NCBI RefSeq assembly: GCF_001188955.3
Contig: NZ_JPRF03000040.1
Coordinates: forward strand, 1-63,650
Length of the DNA stretch: 63,650 nt
Reading direction: 5' to 3'
Origin: Kitasatospora aureofaciens
GTDB lineage: Bacteria; Actinomycetota; Actinomycetes; Streptomycetales; Streptomycetaceae
In this document: piece after piece, positions 24,779 to 32,721 of the stretch
How positions within the stretch are numbered: position 1 is the stretch's first letter
Layout of the letters: each line of letters begins with the position of its first letter
Translations under genes and position numbers: made by a program
Notes under the pieces: model-generated
Told to the model about the DNA's origin: nothing
Database searches by the model: none
The model's input: the letters and a program-made list of their open reading frames with translations, nothing else

Positions 24779-25300
24779 TTACGGCTCCTGCGGGCCTTGC
24801 GGCGTGCGCAGGCGAAGCACCGGCTGGATCCAGCCGTCCTCGTCGCGCCCCGAGACGTCCAGGGCGGTGTCCAGGGCGGCGCCGATGGCGCGTTCCTCGT
24901 AGCCGAAGTGGGATTCCATGATGGCGGCCAGTCCGTCGAGTTCGCGTCCGATCGCCTCCAGGGCCGCCCCGTCCTCCCCTACGGCCTGTTCGGCGAGGTC
25001 ACGGACGCGGGTGAGGAGGGCGGCGATGAGGCCGTGGTCCTCGACGAGTTTGGCGACGGTGGGTGCGAGGTCGGGGCGCTCGCGCAGCAGGTCCGCGAAC
25101 AAGCCGTCGTCCTCGCCTTGATGATGGGTCGTCAGAGCTGTGCAGAAGGCGAGGCAGTGGGCGGTCAGGGAGTCGCCGCCTGCGCCCTGGTGGCGGCCCA
25201 GGGCGGAGCGGACACCTGTCAGGCGGCGGCGCAGTTCGTTGTGCGCCTGGGAGAGCTGGAGGCTGAGGGCGGCCGTACGGCCGGTGCGGGGGGAGGCCAC
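24779..25300 (-). CDS. Hemerythrin domain protein
   Basis: The 173-residue helical protein has the hemerythrin HHE features: AHNELRRRL near the N terminus, FCTALTTHHQGEDDGLFADL, KLVEDHGLIAAL and a final ESHFGYEERAI. These give the His/Glu ligands for a diiron centre. Such proteins bind O2 or NO, or sense iron/redox state. The GTG at 25300 is the only plausible start in frame. It is followed on the right by the DMT exporter gene on the same strand, 80 bp away. Confidence 0.85.
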   Translation of the reverse strand: MASPRTGRTAALSLQLSQAHNELRRRLTGVRSALGRHQGAGGDSLTAHCLAFCTALTTHHQGEDDGLFADLLRERPDLAPTVAKLVEDHGLIAALLTRVRDLAEQAVGEDGAALEAIGRELDGLAAIMESHFGYEERAIGAALDTALDVSGRDEDGWIQPVLRLRTPQGPQEP

Positions 25301-25380
25301 GTGCGGGCGTGTCCCTTCGGTCGTGCACCTCCATGCCTGGCGCAGTCCGCCACCGGCACGCGATGCCGGTGCCCATCCGA

Positions 25381-26307
25381 TCACGGCACGCGCTTTCCGG
25401 GCAAGCCCGCGCCCGTGGCTGTGGCGGGTGTTCCGGTGCGGGTGTCGGTGCGGGTGTCGGTGCGGGGGCGGGGCCGTCCGAGGAGGATCCCGACCACCAC
25501 CAGCGCCAGTCCCAGCCCCTGGCGCGGCCCCAGTTCGTCGCCGTCCAGCACGGTGCCCAGCAGCACCCCGGTCAGCGGGTTGAGCAGTCCGAGCAGGCCG
25601 ACGGTGGCGGCCGGCAGGTGCCGCAGTCCGGTGAACCAGCAGGCGAAGGCGAGGGCGGTGGCGGCCAGGGTGACGTAGCCGAAGGCGAGCAGGGTGGGGC
25701 CGTGCAACGGCGGCGGCGCTCCCTCGGCGCCGGCGGCCAGTGGCAGCAGCAGCAAGCCGCCCGCGGTCAGCTGCCAGGCGGTGGCGGCCAGTGGGTCGGC
25801 GCCCTCGCGCCAGCGGGCGGCGAGCACGTAGCCGACGGAGGAGACCAGCATCGCGCCCGCCGAGGCCGCCAGCCCGGCCCGGTCGAGCGCACTGCCCGTC
25901 CCCAGGACGGTGAGCGCCACTCCGGCCAGGCCCACCACCGCCCCCGCCAGGTGGGAGCGGTGCGGGTGCTGCCCGGCCAGTGCCCAGGCGGTGAGCAGCA
26001 TGGCCAGCGGCGAGGCGGCCATGACGGTGGCGGCGGTGCTGGTGGGCAGCAGCTGGGACGCGAGGTAGAGCAGGACGAAGAACACGGCGGTGTTGAGGAG
26101 TCCGAGCAGGGCGCTGCGCCACCACCAGGCGCCGCGGGGGCGGCGGCGGGCGAGGGCGAGCAGCAGCAGTCCGGCGGGCAGGGCGCGCAGGGCGGCGCCC
26201 CACAGTGGGCGGTCGGCGGGCAGGTAGGCGTGGGTGACCCAGTAGTTCGCGCCCCAGGCGATCGGGGCGAGGGCGGTCAGCAGCACCCACCGCACATTTG
26301 CTTCCAT
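25381..26307 (-). CDS. DMT superfamily (EamA) exporter
   Basis: The 308-residue membrane protein has ten hydrophobic segments in two EamA repeats (APIAWGANYWVTHAYLPAD at the start; PAATVGLLGLLNPLTGVLLG in the second). It probably exports a metabolite or drug. The C-terminal tail has RTDTRTDTRTGT from a 12-bp tandem repeat. The ATG at 26307 has TATATT 7 nt upstream and no Shine-Dalgarno, so it is probably leaderless, and the start codon lies inside an operator palindrome. It is divergent from a MarR regulator. Confidence 0.9.
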   Translation of the reverse strand: MEANVRWVLLTALAPIAWGANYWVTHAYLPADRPLWGAALRALPAGLLLLALARRRPRGAWWWRSALLGLLNTAVFFVLLYLASQLLPTSTAATVMAASPLAMLLTAWALAGQHPHRSHLAGAVVGLAGVALTVLGTGSALDRAGLAASAGAMLVSSVGYVLAARWREGADPLAATAWQLTAGGLLLLPLAAGAEGAPPPLHGPTLLAFGYVTLAATALAFACWFTGLRHLPAATVGLLGLLNPLTGVLLGTVLDGDELGPRQGLGLALVVVGILLGRPRPRTDTRTDTRTGTPATATGAGLPGKRVP

Positions 26308-26333
26308 GGAAGACAATATAGCTTCCCTGGAAG
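26301..26333. promoter_or_regulatory. Two MarR operators controlling divergent promoters
   Basis: CTTCCATGGAAG at 26301-26312 is a perfect 12-bp palindrome. At 26320-26335 AGCTTCC and GGAAGCT form a 7-bp perfect inverted repeat around CT. The centres are 21 bp apart, two helical turns, so both face the same side of the DNA. The first covers the start codon of the exporter gene and the second covers the region upstream of the marR-type gene, so both genes should be repressed together. Confidence 0.75.
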
Positions 26334-26355
26334 CTACCAGGGATAGGATGGGCCC

Positions 26356-26895
26356 ATGGAGCCCCAGCACCAGCAGCACCCGGACGACGGCGGCGACCAC
26401 GTCGCGCTGATCCAGGCCGCGTGGCACCGCGAGCGACCCGACCTCGACGTCTCCCCCCAGGCCGTGATCGGGCGCCTTCACCGCCTCGCCGCCCGCCTCA
26501 CCGCCGAACTCACTCTCGTCTACCGGCGCTACGGCCTGAGCGAAGGCGAGTTCGACGTGCTCGCCGCGCTGCGCCGCGCCGGCACCCCCTACGAGCGGGC
26601 CCCCGGGGAGCTCGCCGCGCACACCATGGTCACCACCGGCGCGATGACCAAGCGGATCGACCGCCTGGAGCACGCCGGCCTGGTCACCCGCCGCACCGCC
26701 GAGGACGACCGGCGCGCACGCGTGGTCGCCCTCACCGACGCGGGGCTGCGCCTGTTCGACGAGGCGTTCACCGCCCACATGCGCAACGAGCACCGCCTGC
26801 TCTCCCATCTGGACCCCGGCGAGGCCGCCGCTCTCGAGACGCTGCTCACCGCCTGGCACCGGCGCCTGGAAGGAGCCGGGCCGAGCAGAACCTGA
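26356..26895 (+). CDS. MarR family transcriptional regulator
   Basis: The 179-residue winged-helix protein has the recognition helix HTMVTTGAMTKRIDRLEHAG and the wing TRRTAEDDRRARVVALTDAG. The N terminus has a His/Gln-rich tail (QHQQHPDDGGDH). TAGGAT lies exactly 6 nt before the ATG, so the message is probably leaderless. It is divergent from the DMT exporter with two shared palindromic operators, and probably represses both genes until a ligand is present. Confidence 0.93.
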   Translation: MEPQHQQHPDDGGDHVALIQAAWHRERPDLDVSPQAVIGRLHRLAARLTAELTLVYRRYGLSEGEFDVLAALRRAGTPYERAPGELAAHTMVTTGAMTKRIDRLEHAGLVTRRTAEDDRRARVVALTDAGLRLFDEAFTAHMRNEHRLLSHLDPGEAAALETLLTAWHRRLEGAGPSRT

Positions 26896-27253
26896 CGCAC
26901 GCACACCCGCCCGGTTCCGGCCCCGGCGCCGCCCCGGCCGTCGCGACGAGCCCCTCGGGTTGGAGGGGCCGGGCGGTGCGGGCCGACCGGCGCCGCCGAG
27001 CTGCGGGCCCGGGGCACCCGCCGCCTCGCGCTCGCTCGTGCAGCGGACAGGTGGCGGGCCGTCTTTCCCATGCACCGCCGCCCTCCCGTATACACGGACT
27101 TGGGCGGGCGGCGGTGCCGGGGACCGGGCCTTGGGCCGGCTGCGGGGCGCCGGGGGCCGGGCCGGGAGGCCGCCGCGCGTACGGGCGCCCCCCACACTCT
27201 TGGGACCCCGCCCGGACCCGGAACGGATGACCGCCCCCGGTTAATGTGACCGT
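26896..27253. other. Intergenic region with a long hairpin
   Basis: No gene is supported. GCACCGCCGCCC at 27072-27083 pairs perfectly with GGGCGGCGGTGC at 27106-27117 across a 22-nt loop that contains the palindrome GTATAC. It could be the terminator of the MarR gene or part of a regulatory RNA. A TAATGT box at 27242-27247 is the likely -10 of the next gene. Confidence 0.5.
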
Positions 27254-27859
27254 ATGCACACCGACCGCCGCCCCTGGGACGTCCTGCTGATCGGCGGCGC
27301 CTCCGGCGTCGGGAAGAGCCGCGCCGCCGAGCACCTCGCCGCCGCGAGCGGCGCGTTCACGGTGGAGTTCGACGACGTCGTCGCCGCCCTGCAGGCCGCC
27401 ACCACCCCCACCACCCACCCCGGCCTGCACCACTTCACCACCACCCCGGCCCAACGCCTGGGCACCGAAAGGGTGCTGGAACTGCAGATCGCCACCGCCC
27501 ACGCCCTGGACGAGGCCCTGCTCGGCGTCGTTCGCAACCGCCTGAGCGTCGACGTGCCCGCCATCGTCGAGGGCGACTACCTCAGTCCCCGGGCCGCCGT
27601 CCGCGCCGCCGCCGAGGCCGCCGCACACGGCCGACGCCTCCGCGCGGTGTTCCTCCACGAGGGCGAGGCGGCCCGCATCAGCGCCAACTACGCCCGGCGT
27701 GAACCCGATAGCGGCGCGCAGAACGAGCGCGCCGCCGTCAGCGCCCGCTACTCCCACTGGCTCGCCGCCCAGGCCCGCGCCGACCGCCTGCCGGTGGTCG
27801 ACTGCCGACCCTACGACACCCTGCCTCAGCGCCTGACCGCCGCCTGTTCCTACGCCTGA
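27254..27859 (+). CDS. P-loop NTPase, kinase-like
   Basis: The 201-residue protein has a Walker A GGASGVGKSR at residues 14-23 and FDDVVAAL, and resembles 2-phosphoglycerate-kinase-like or zeta-toxin-like small-molecule kinases. A further acidic VEGDYLSP could be Walker B. The ATG at 27254 follows TAATGT at 6 nt and has no Shine-Dalgarno, so it is probably leaderless. The substrate is unknown. A second small P-loop protein is encoded 600 bp downstream. Confidence 0.8.
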   Translation: MHTDRRPWDVLLIGGASGVGKSRAAEHLAAASGAFTVEFDDVVAALQAATTPTTHPGLHHFTTTPAQRLGTERVLELQIATAHALDEALLGVVRNRLSVDVPAIVEGDYLSPRAAVRAAAEAAAHGRRLRAVFLHEGEAARISANYARREPDSGAQNERAAVSARYSHWLAAQARADRLPVVDCRPYDTLPQRLTAACSYA

Positions 27860-27916
27860 ACCGCTGCCCGGGCCGCAGCGCAGGGCGGCGGCACACCGGG
27901 CGGCGGCGCAGGACGG

Positions 27917-28312
27917 CTACGCGGGGACGTCCTCGATGTCCGAGATCAGCTTGGTGCTGAGATCGCTCTGCACCGCCAGCCGGGTCGTCCCGGCGTCCGG
28001 GCCGGTGCCCCAGGTCAGGGTGACCGTGGTGAACAGGTGCCCGGCGCCCGCGTCCTGGTAGGCCACCTCCCAGGCGGTGGGCACGTCCTGAGCGCGCAGC
28101 ACACCGTCGGCGTGGTTGACCTCCTCCCAGGCCGCCAGGCGCTGGCGCAGGTCCTCGGTGAGGTAGTGGCCGCGCAGTTCGTCCGACAGGTCGTCGGTGC
28201 CGTCGGCGACGGCGTCGACGTAGGCGCCGTAGAAGTCGGCGACCCGGTCCACTGCGGAGTCCGGACTGCCGCTGCGGGCCGCGGTGCCCGCGTCGGTGTC
28301 GGTGTCGGTCAT
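27917..28312 (-). CDS. NTF2-like small protein of unknown function
   Basis: The 131-residue cytoplasmic protein starts with a Thr/Asp repeat (MTDTDTDAG) encoded by GGTGTC hexamers. It continues VADFYGAYVDAVADG, GHYLTEDLRQRL and HLFTTVTLTWGTGPD, which suggests a cone-shaped NTF2/DUF3828-type fold. No catalytic residues can be assigned. An AGGG precedes the ATG at 28312; a second ATG at 28318 is possible. The gene converges with the P-loop gene before it. Confidence 0.65.
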   Translation of the reverse strand: MTDTDTDAGTAARSGSPDSAVDRVADFYGAYVDAVADGTDDLSDELRGHYLTEDLRQRLAAWEEVNHADGVLRAQDVPTAWEVAYQDAGAGHLFTTVTLTWGTGPDAGTTRLAVQSDLSTKLISDIEDVPA

Positions 28313-28463
28313 GAGCATCCCTGTGTCCGGGCCCGTACGGCGACTCGCCGCCTGCGGGCCGATCCGTCCGTCCGCAGGAACAACGAGTCCGGGGCGGGGC
28401 AGGTTTCGGGTACAAAGACCCCGACGGGCGGTGGACAGAGCCGGGTCTGACGGGAGACGAGCG

Positions 28464-28988
28464 GTGTTGATCGTGGTGAGCGGCGGCCCGGGCAGTGGGA
28501 AGACGACACTGGCGCACGCGCTCGCCCGCGCCGTCGGCTGCCCCGCGGTGTGCCGCGACGAGGTCAAGGAGGGCCTGCTGCACGCCGGCACCCGGGTGGA
28601 CGCCCCCGACGAGGCGGTGCGCGACGCCTTCTTCGACGTGCTGGGCGTGCTGGTGCGCGCCGGGGTGAGCGTGGTCGCCGAGGCCGCCTACCAGGACCGC
28701 GTCTGGCGCCCCCGCCTGGAGCCGCTGGCCGCCCGCACCGAAGTGCGGGTGGTGTGCTGCCGGGTGGATCCGACCCTGGCCCGGCGCCGCATCGCCGAAC
28801 GCCTGGCCGCCGGGGGCCACCGCGCCGCCCACGCCGACCGCGAGCTGCTCGCCGCCCCGCCCGGCGCGGGCAACCTGCTGGACGACTTCACCCCGCCGTC
28901 CCCGCCGGGCGCACCGCGCCTGTGCGTGGACACCACCGACGGCTACGACCCGCCGCTGGCGGACATCGCCGCCTTCGTCCGCCGCTGA
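28464..28988 (+). CDS. AAA-type P-loop kinase
   Basis: The 174-residue protein has Walker A SGGPGSGKTTLAHALA at residues 6-21, CRDEVKEGL and VVAEAAYQD, followed by the lid-like RVDPTLARRRIAERLAAGGH with clustered Arg. This is the layout of small phosphotransferases such as chloramphenicol- or nucleoside-kinase-like proteins. The start GTG at 28464 follows GGGAG at 7 nt. The substrate is not predictable. Confidence 0.82.
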   Translation: MLIVVSGGPGSGKTTLAHALARAVGCPAVCRDEVKEGLLHAGTRVDAPDEAVRDAFFDVLGVLVRAGVSVVAEAAYQDRVWRPRLEPLAARTEVRVVCCRVDPTLARRRIAERLAAGGHRAAHADRELLAAPPGAGNLLDDFTPPSPPGAPRLCVDTTDGYDPPLADIAAFVRR

Positions 28989-29046
28989 AAGCCCGGGACC
29001 CGAACAGCAACCGCGCCTACGCCTGCCGGCGGACCACCGGCCCGGC

Positions 29047-29112
29047 TCCGGCCGGGCACACGAGCGGCTGGCGCGCAGCGGGTTGCGGGGGCGGCTGGTG
29101 CTGGTGCCCTGA
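29047..29112 (+). pseudogene. C-terminal tail of a zinc-type dehydrogenase (fragment)
   Basis: The frame ending at 29112 reads AHERLARSGLRGRLVLVP, which looks like the last residues of an MDR-family alcohol dehydrogenase or quinone reductase. Nothing upstream continues the similarity. It is a short remnant at best. Confidence 0.3.
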
Positions 29113-29207
29113 CCGAGCCGCCCCTGCCCGGCCGAGCCGTGTCCCTGCCCCGCGACCTGGCTGTCCCCTGCCCCGGCCGGGTCGCGCGGACTGGAGTGCC
29201 TTCGTGT

Positions 29208-29858
29208 TCAGCGGGCCGCTACCGCCTCGCGCAGGCGCTTCCTGTCGGGCTTGCCGACGGCCGTCAGCGGGATCGCGTCCACCAGGTGCAGCGCGGTGGT
29301 GCCACCGGTGTGGCGGATGCCGAGGTCGTCGCCGGGGCCGATGCGTACGGCGGGCTCCTCGGCGGGCCGGTGGGCGGAGGCGGCGATCACGTCCTCGCCG
29401 ATGGCGCCCCCGCTCGGGCCGGGGCCGAGGGTGAGGACGGTCGGGACATCGATCAGCGGGAGCAACTCGGCGGCGCCGGCGTGGCGTTCGGCGTCCACGA
29501 GAAGGACGGTGGTCTCCACGCTGGCGGTGATCTCGGCCAGCACCGGGGCGCTCATCCCGTCGTACAGGTTGACCACCCGCGCACCCGCGAGCCCCGCCGC
29601 GTAGCGGGCGCTGAGCGCCTCGGCGGTGTTGCCGGTGAGCAGGGTGACCGTCGCGCCGCGGCCCACGCCCCGGGCCAGCAGCTCGTGGGCGAGGCGGCAG
29701 GTGGCGGCGGCGAGGTCGCCGGCGGTGATCTCGACGCCGTCGGCGGTGGTGATGGCGCGCCGGTGCGGCTCGCGCAGCAGGGAGCGCAGGAGCAGGGCGG
29801 GTGCGCTGACGAACTCCCGGGCGGGCATGGCTACTTCTTCTGCGGAGGGGGCAACCAT
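29208..29858 (-). pseudogene. Acyl-CoA synthetase with large in-frame internal deletion
   Basis: The 216-residue frame has the N-terminal part of an AMP-forming acyl-CoA synthetase (ITAGDLAAATCRLAHELLA, VTLLTGNTAEAL, ARVVNLYDGMSAP) up to the phosphate-binding motif HTGGTT. The next residues are LHLVDAIPLTAVGKPDRKRL, the extreme C terminus with the catalytic Lys motif. About 300 residues between motifs A3 and A10 are missing with no frameshift. The ATG at 29858 has TAGGGT 6 nt upstream; a second ATG is at 29828. It cannot adenylate a substrate, although it could still be expressed. Confidence 0.8.
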
Positions 29859-30074
29859 GCCCTTACCCTAGCCCCCACCGAGGCCCCGGCGCGGCCGGTT
29901 GGCCGGTTGGCGGGTTGGCCGGGGGAACCGCGGTGCGGGCGGCGGGTGGCTTCCCGCGCGTAGGCGGCGGTGCGGCGGCAGGGCGGGGGTCTCCGAGGGG
30001 CCGGTGCGGGAAGGCGGGCCGGGCGGCTTGCGGGCGGGGGAAAGAGCGCGGGTCTTCGGGGTCCTGGGCCTGCG

Positions 30075-30803
30075 TCAGGGGACGGGCGTGAGGGTGGCGA
30101 GGGCGTGGGGGAGAGTGGTGAGGAGGTGGAGTACGTGGATGCCGTCGGCGGCGGGGGCGCCGGTGGCGGCGCGGTCGAGCCAGAAGGCGTGGAGGCCGGC
30201 GTTGCGGGCGCCTTCGGCGTCGACGGTGTACTTGTCGCCGACGTAGGCGACCTCGTGCGGGGGCAGGCCCAGGGCGGCGCAACCGGCGTGGAAGATCCCT
30301 GGGGCGGGCTTGGCTTCGCCGTGCTGGTCGGAGCAGACGAGGACGTCACCGAGGTGGTCGAGCAGGCCGATGGCGCCCAGTTTGCGGCGCTGGTGGTCGG
30401 TGTCGGAGTTGGAGACGATGCCGAGCCGGTAGTGGGGTGCGAGCTGGCGCAGGGCGGGCTCGGCGTCGGGGAAGGCGGCCCAGGCGGCGTCACGGTGGGC
30501 CGCGTAGCCGGCGAACCAGGCGGCGGCCTGTTCGTCGCTGAGGTGTTCGGCGCCGTGGCCGAGGTGGGCGAGGAACTGGCGGGTGCGTTCGATCTGCTGG
30601 CCGCGCAGGGTGAGTTCGCGGGCGAGATAGCGGGCGTACTGGTACTCCATGACGTCGCGCCACAGGGTGAGGGCGGCCCGCGGGGTGGGGAAGCGCTCCA
30701 GCAGGCCGACGTCGCGCAGGTGGGCGAGGATGCCCGCCTGCTCCGAGCCGGTGTAATCGAACAAGGTGTCGTCGACGTCGAAGAGCACGCCCCTGATCGG
30801 CAT
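30075..30803 (-). CDS. HAD family hydrolase
   Basis: The 242-residue phosphatase-like protein has HAD motif I DVDDTLFD (residues 9-16), motif II IVSNSD, motif III KPAPGIF and motif IV YVGDKYTVD. The cap inserted after motif I is helical, as in subfamily I enzymes such as YjjG-type nucleotidases. It probably dephosphorylates a small metabolite in the cytoplasm. GGGAAGGA precedes the ATG at 30803. Confidence 0.92.
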   Translation of the reverse strand: MPIRGVLFDVDDTLFDYTGSEQAGILAHLRDVGLLERFPTPRAALTLWRDVMEYQYARYLARELTLRGQQIERTRQFLAHLGHGAEHLSDEQAAAWFAGYAAHRDAAWAAFPDAEPALRQLAPHYRLGIVSNSDTDHQRRKLGAIGLLDHLGDVLVCSDQHGEAKPAPGIFHAGCAALGLPPHEVAYVGDKYTVDAEGARNAGLHAFWLDRAATGAPAADGIHVLHLLTTLPHALATLTPVP

Positions 30804-30894
30804 GAACCGTCCTTCCCTCTCCCGTTCCCGTTCCTGCTTTTTGGCGGCGGTGCGCCCGCGGTGTGCTGAGGTGCGGCGGGCTCCGGTAGGGACC

Positions 30895-31959
30895 CTACGC
30901 GCCGCTCGCCCGGGCGCCGCGGGCGAGGCGGTCGGCGAGGGCGTTGACGAGGTCGCGCAGTTCGTCGGGGCGCTCGATGACGAAGGGCCGGTCGAGTGCG
31001 GCCAGCACCGGGGGTAGCCAGTCCAGGCGCTGTGCCCGCAGTTCGACACGCAGCCAGTCCTGCTGCCCGGGTGCCCCGCCGTCCGCGACCGTGCTCGGCC
31101 CGTGTCCGGTCAGCTCGGCGACGCTGGCCGGCAGGTGGGCGCGGATGTGCTCGGGCGTGGCCTGGATGCGCAGGGTCACCCGGTGGCGGTAGTCGGCGGT
31201 GGCGAAGCCGGTGAGCAGGCGCTGGGCTGGGCCGGGGCCGACGGGGTCGGCGGGTTCCCGGAAGGTGCCGGGCAGGGTCCTGGCGCCGGTGACGCGGTCC
31301 AGCCGGAAGGTGCGTTCCTCGTCGAGGCGGGTGTCGGTGCCGGTGAGGTACCAGCGGCCCGCGTGGTTGACGATCCCGTGGGCGTGCAGGGTGCGCTCGC
31401 TGGAGCGGCCCTCGCGGTCGGTGTAGCCGAGGGCCAGGGGGCGGCGGTGGCGTACCGCGTCGGCGACGGTGAGCAGGACCTCGGCGTCGGGAGTGCCGCA
31501 GTCACCCGCACCGGGCAGGCCGGGCGGCCCGGGCGGGACGGGGCCTTCGGACGGGTCGGGCGCTTCGGTGTGCGCGACGGTGTCCTGGAGGGCGTCGAGG
31601 CGGCGGGCGGTGTGCCGGGGCAGGACCCGGCGGATCTTGGCGGCGGCCGTCTCGTTGGCGGTGCGCTGGGCTGCCGTGAGGGCGGTACGGCGTGCGGCGA
31701 GCAGGCCCAGCAGCACGGCCAGGGCCTCGTCGTCGCCGAGCATGAGCGGGGGCAGGCGGTAGCCGGGGGCCAGGCGGTAGCCGCCGTAGCGGCCGCGCAC
31801 CGATTCCACGGGCACGTCCAGCTCGATCAGGTGGTCCACGTAGCGGCGCACGGTGCGCCCCTGGACGCCCAGGCGCTCGGCCAGTTCGGCCACCGTTCGG
31901 GTGCCCCCCGACTGCAGCAGCTCCAGCAGGGTCAGCACACGGGCGGTGGGTCGGGGCAC
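30895..31959 (-). CDS. WYL-domain transcriptional regulator
   Basis: The 354-residue regulator has an N-terminal HTH (TVAELAERLGVQGRTVRRYV), the linker GRYGGYRLAPGYRLPPLMLG, a WYL domain (ALGYTDREGRSSERTLHAHG, GRWYLTGTD) and a C-terminal WCX region. The GTG at 31959 has TAGATT 6 nt upstream, so it is probably leaderless. It is divergent from a VOC-family gene at 96 bp. Such WYL/VOC pairs are common in actinobacteria, where the regulator controls its neighbour. Confidence 0.92.
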   Translation of the reverse strand: MPRPTARVLTLLELLQSGGTRTVAELAERLGVQGRTVRRYVDHLIELDVPVESVRGRYGGYRLAPGYRLPPLMLGDDEALAVLLGLLAARRTALTAAQRTANETAAAKIRRVLPRHTARRLDALQDTVAHTEAPDPSEGPVPPGPPGLPGAGDCGTPDAEVLLTVADAVRHRRPLALGYTDREGRSSERTLHAHGIVNHAGRWYLTGTDTRLDEERTFRLDRVTGARTLPGTFREPADPVGPGPAQRLLTGFATADYRHRVTLRIQATPEHIRAHLPASVAELTGHGPSTVADGGAPGQQDWLRVELRAQRLDWLPPVLAALDRPFVIERPDELRDLVNALADRLARGARASGA

Positions 31960-32055
31960 CCGGAAAATCTACCGCAGATAGGGGACCGATCCTGTCCGGT
32001 ATTGCTCCTAGCCTGCGGAACGCAACGTTTCAGCACCAACGGCCAGGGAGATCCC

Positions 32056-32466
32056 ATGGACTTCGTCTCGATCCGCATCATCACCGGCGACGTCGCCCGC
32101 CTCGTCGACTTCTACGAGCGGGCGACGGGAGCCCGGGCGGTGTGGGCCACCGAGGACTTCGCCGAGCTCAGGACCGCCCGCGCGACCCTGGCGATCGCCT
32201 CCACCCGCACCGTGGCCCTGTTCGCCCCGGGCTGCGCCGTGGCGGCGGACAACCGCAGCGTCATCACCGAGTTCCTGGTCGACGACGTCGACCGGGTTCA
32301 CCAGGACCTGACCGGTGCCGATGCCGGCGTCGTCGCCGATGTCGTGGCGGGGCCCGCCACGATGCCCTGGGGCAACCGGTCGCTGCTGGTGCGCGACCCC
32401 GACGGCAACCTCGTCAACTTCTTCGCGCCCGTGACGGCGGAGGCGGCGGCGCGGCTGGCGCGCTGA
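32056..32466 (+). CDS. VOC family (glyoxalase/bleomycin resistance-like) protein
   Basis: The 136-residue protein has two beta-alpha-beta-beta-beta modules: SIRIITGDVARLVDFYERAT at the N terminus and VDDVDRVHQDL, then PWGNRSLLVRDPDGNLVNFF at the C terminus. It may bind or isomerise a small molecule, or sequester an antibiotic. GGGAG precedes the ATG at 32056. It is the presumed target of the divergent WYL regulator. Confidence 0.9.
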   Translation: MDFVSIRIITGDVARLVDFYERATGARAVWATEDFAELRTARATLAIASTRTVALFAPGCAVAADNRSVITEFLVDDVDRVHQDLTGADAGVVADVVAGPATMPWGNRSLLVRDPDGNLVNFFAPVTAEAAARLAR

Positions 32467-32514
32467 CGCGGGCGCCGCGCCGGCCCGGGGCCTCGGGTTC
32501 TCGGGCTTCGCGTC

Positions 32515-32592
32515 TCAGGCGGGCGCGGGCGCTGATGCGAGGAGGGCGTCCAGCAAGCCGGGGAAGCGGGCGTCCAGGTCGGCGCGGCTGTC
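32515..32592 (-). pseudogene. ArsR-type regulator C-terminal fossil
   Basis: The minus frame ending at 32515 reads SRADLDARFPGLLDALLA and then a short Ala/Pro tail. It closely resembles the C terminus of the ArsR regulator at 45254 (EELERRFPGLLSAVV). Upstream sequence is not homologous. It is a 25-codon remnant left beside the VOC gene. Confidence 0.45.
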
Positions 32593-32670
32593 GCCGCAGC
32601 CACCATCCGCGACCGGCCCGAGGCCCGTCCCGCCCGGGGCCCGTACGGGCCTCGGCGCCCCCGAAACCGT

Positions 32671-32710
32671 CGGCGCCCCCGCACCGCCCAGACGGCGGCC
32701 GGGGGCGCCG
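32671..32710 (-). terminator. Hairpin terminator of pgm
   Basis: CGGCGCCCCC at 32671-32680 and GGGGGCGCCG at 32701-32710 form a perfect 10-bp stem across 20 nt, 12 bp after the phosphoglucomutase stop codon on the minus strand. Confidence 0.65.
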
Positions 32711-32721
32711 GCAGGGGCGCG

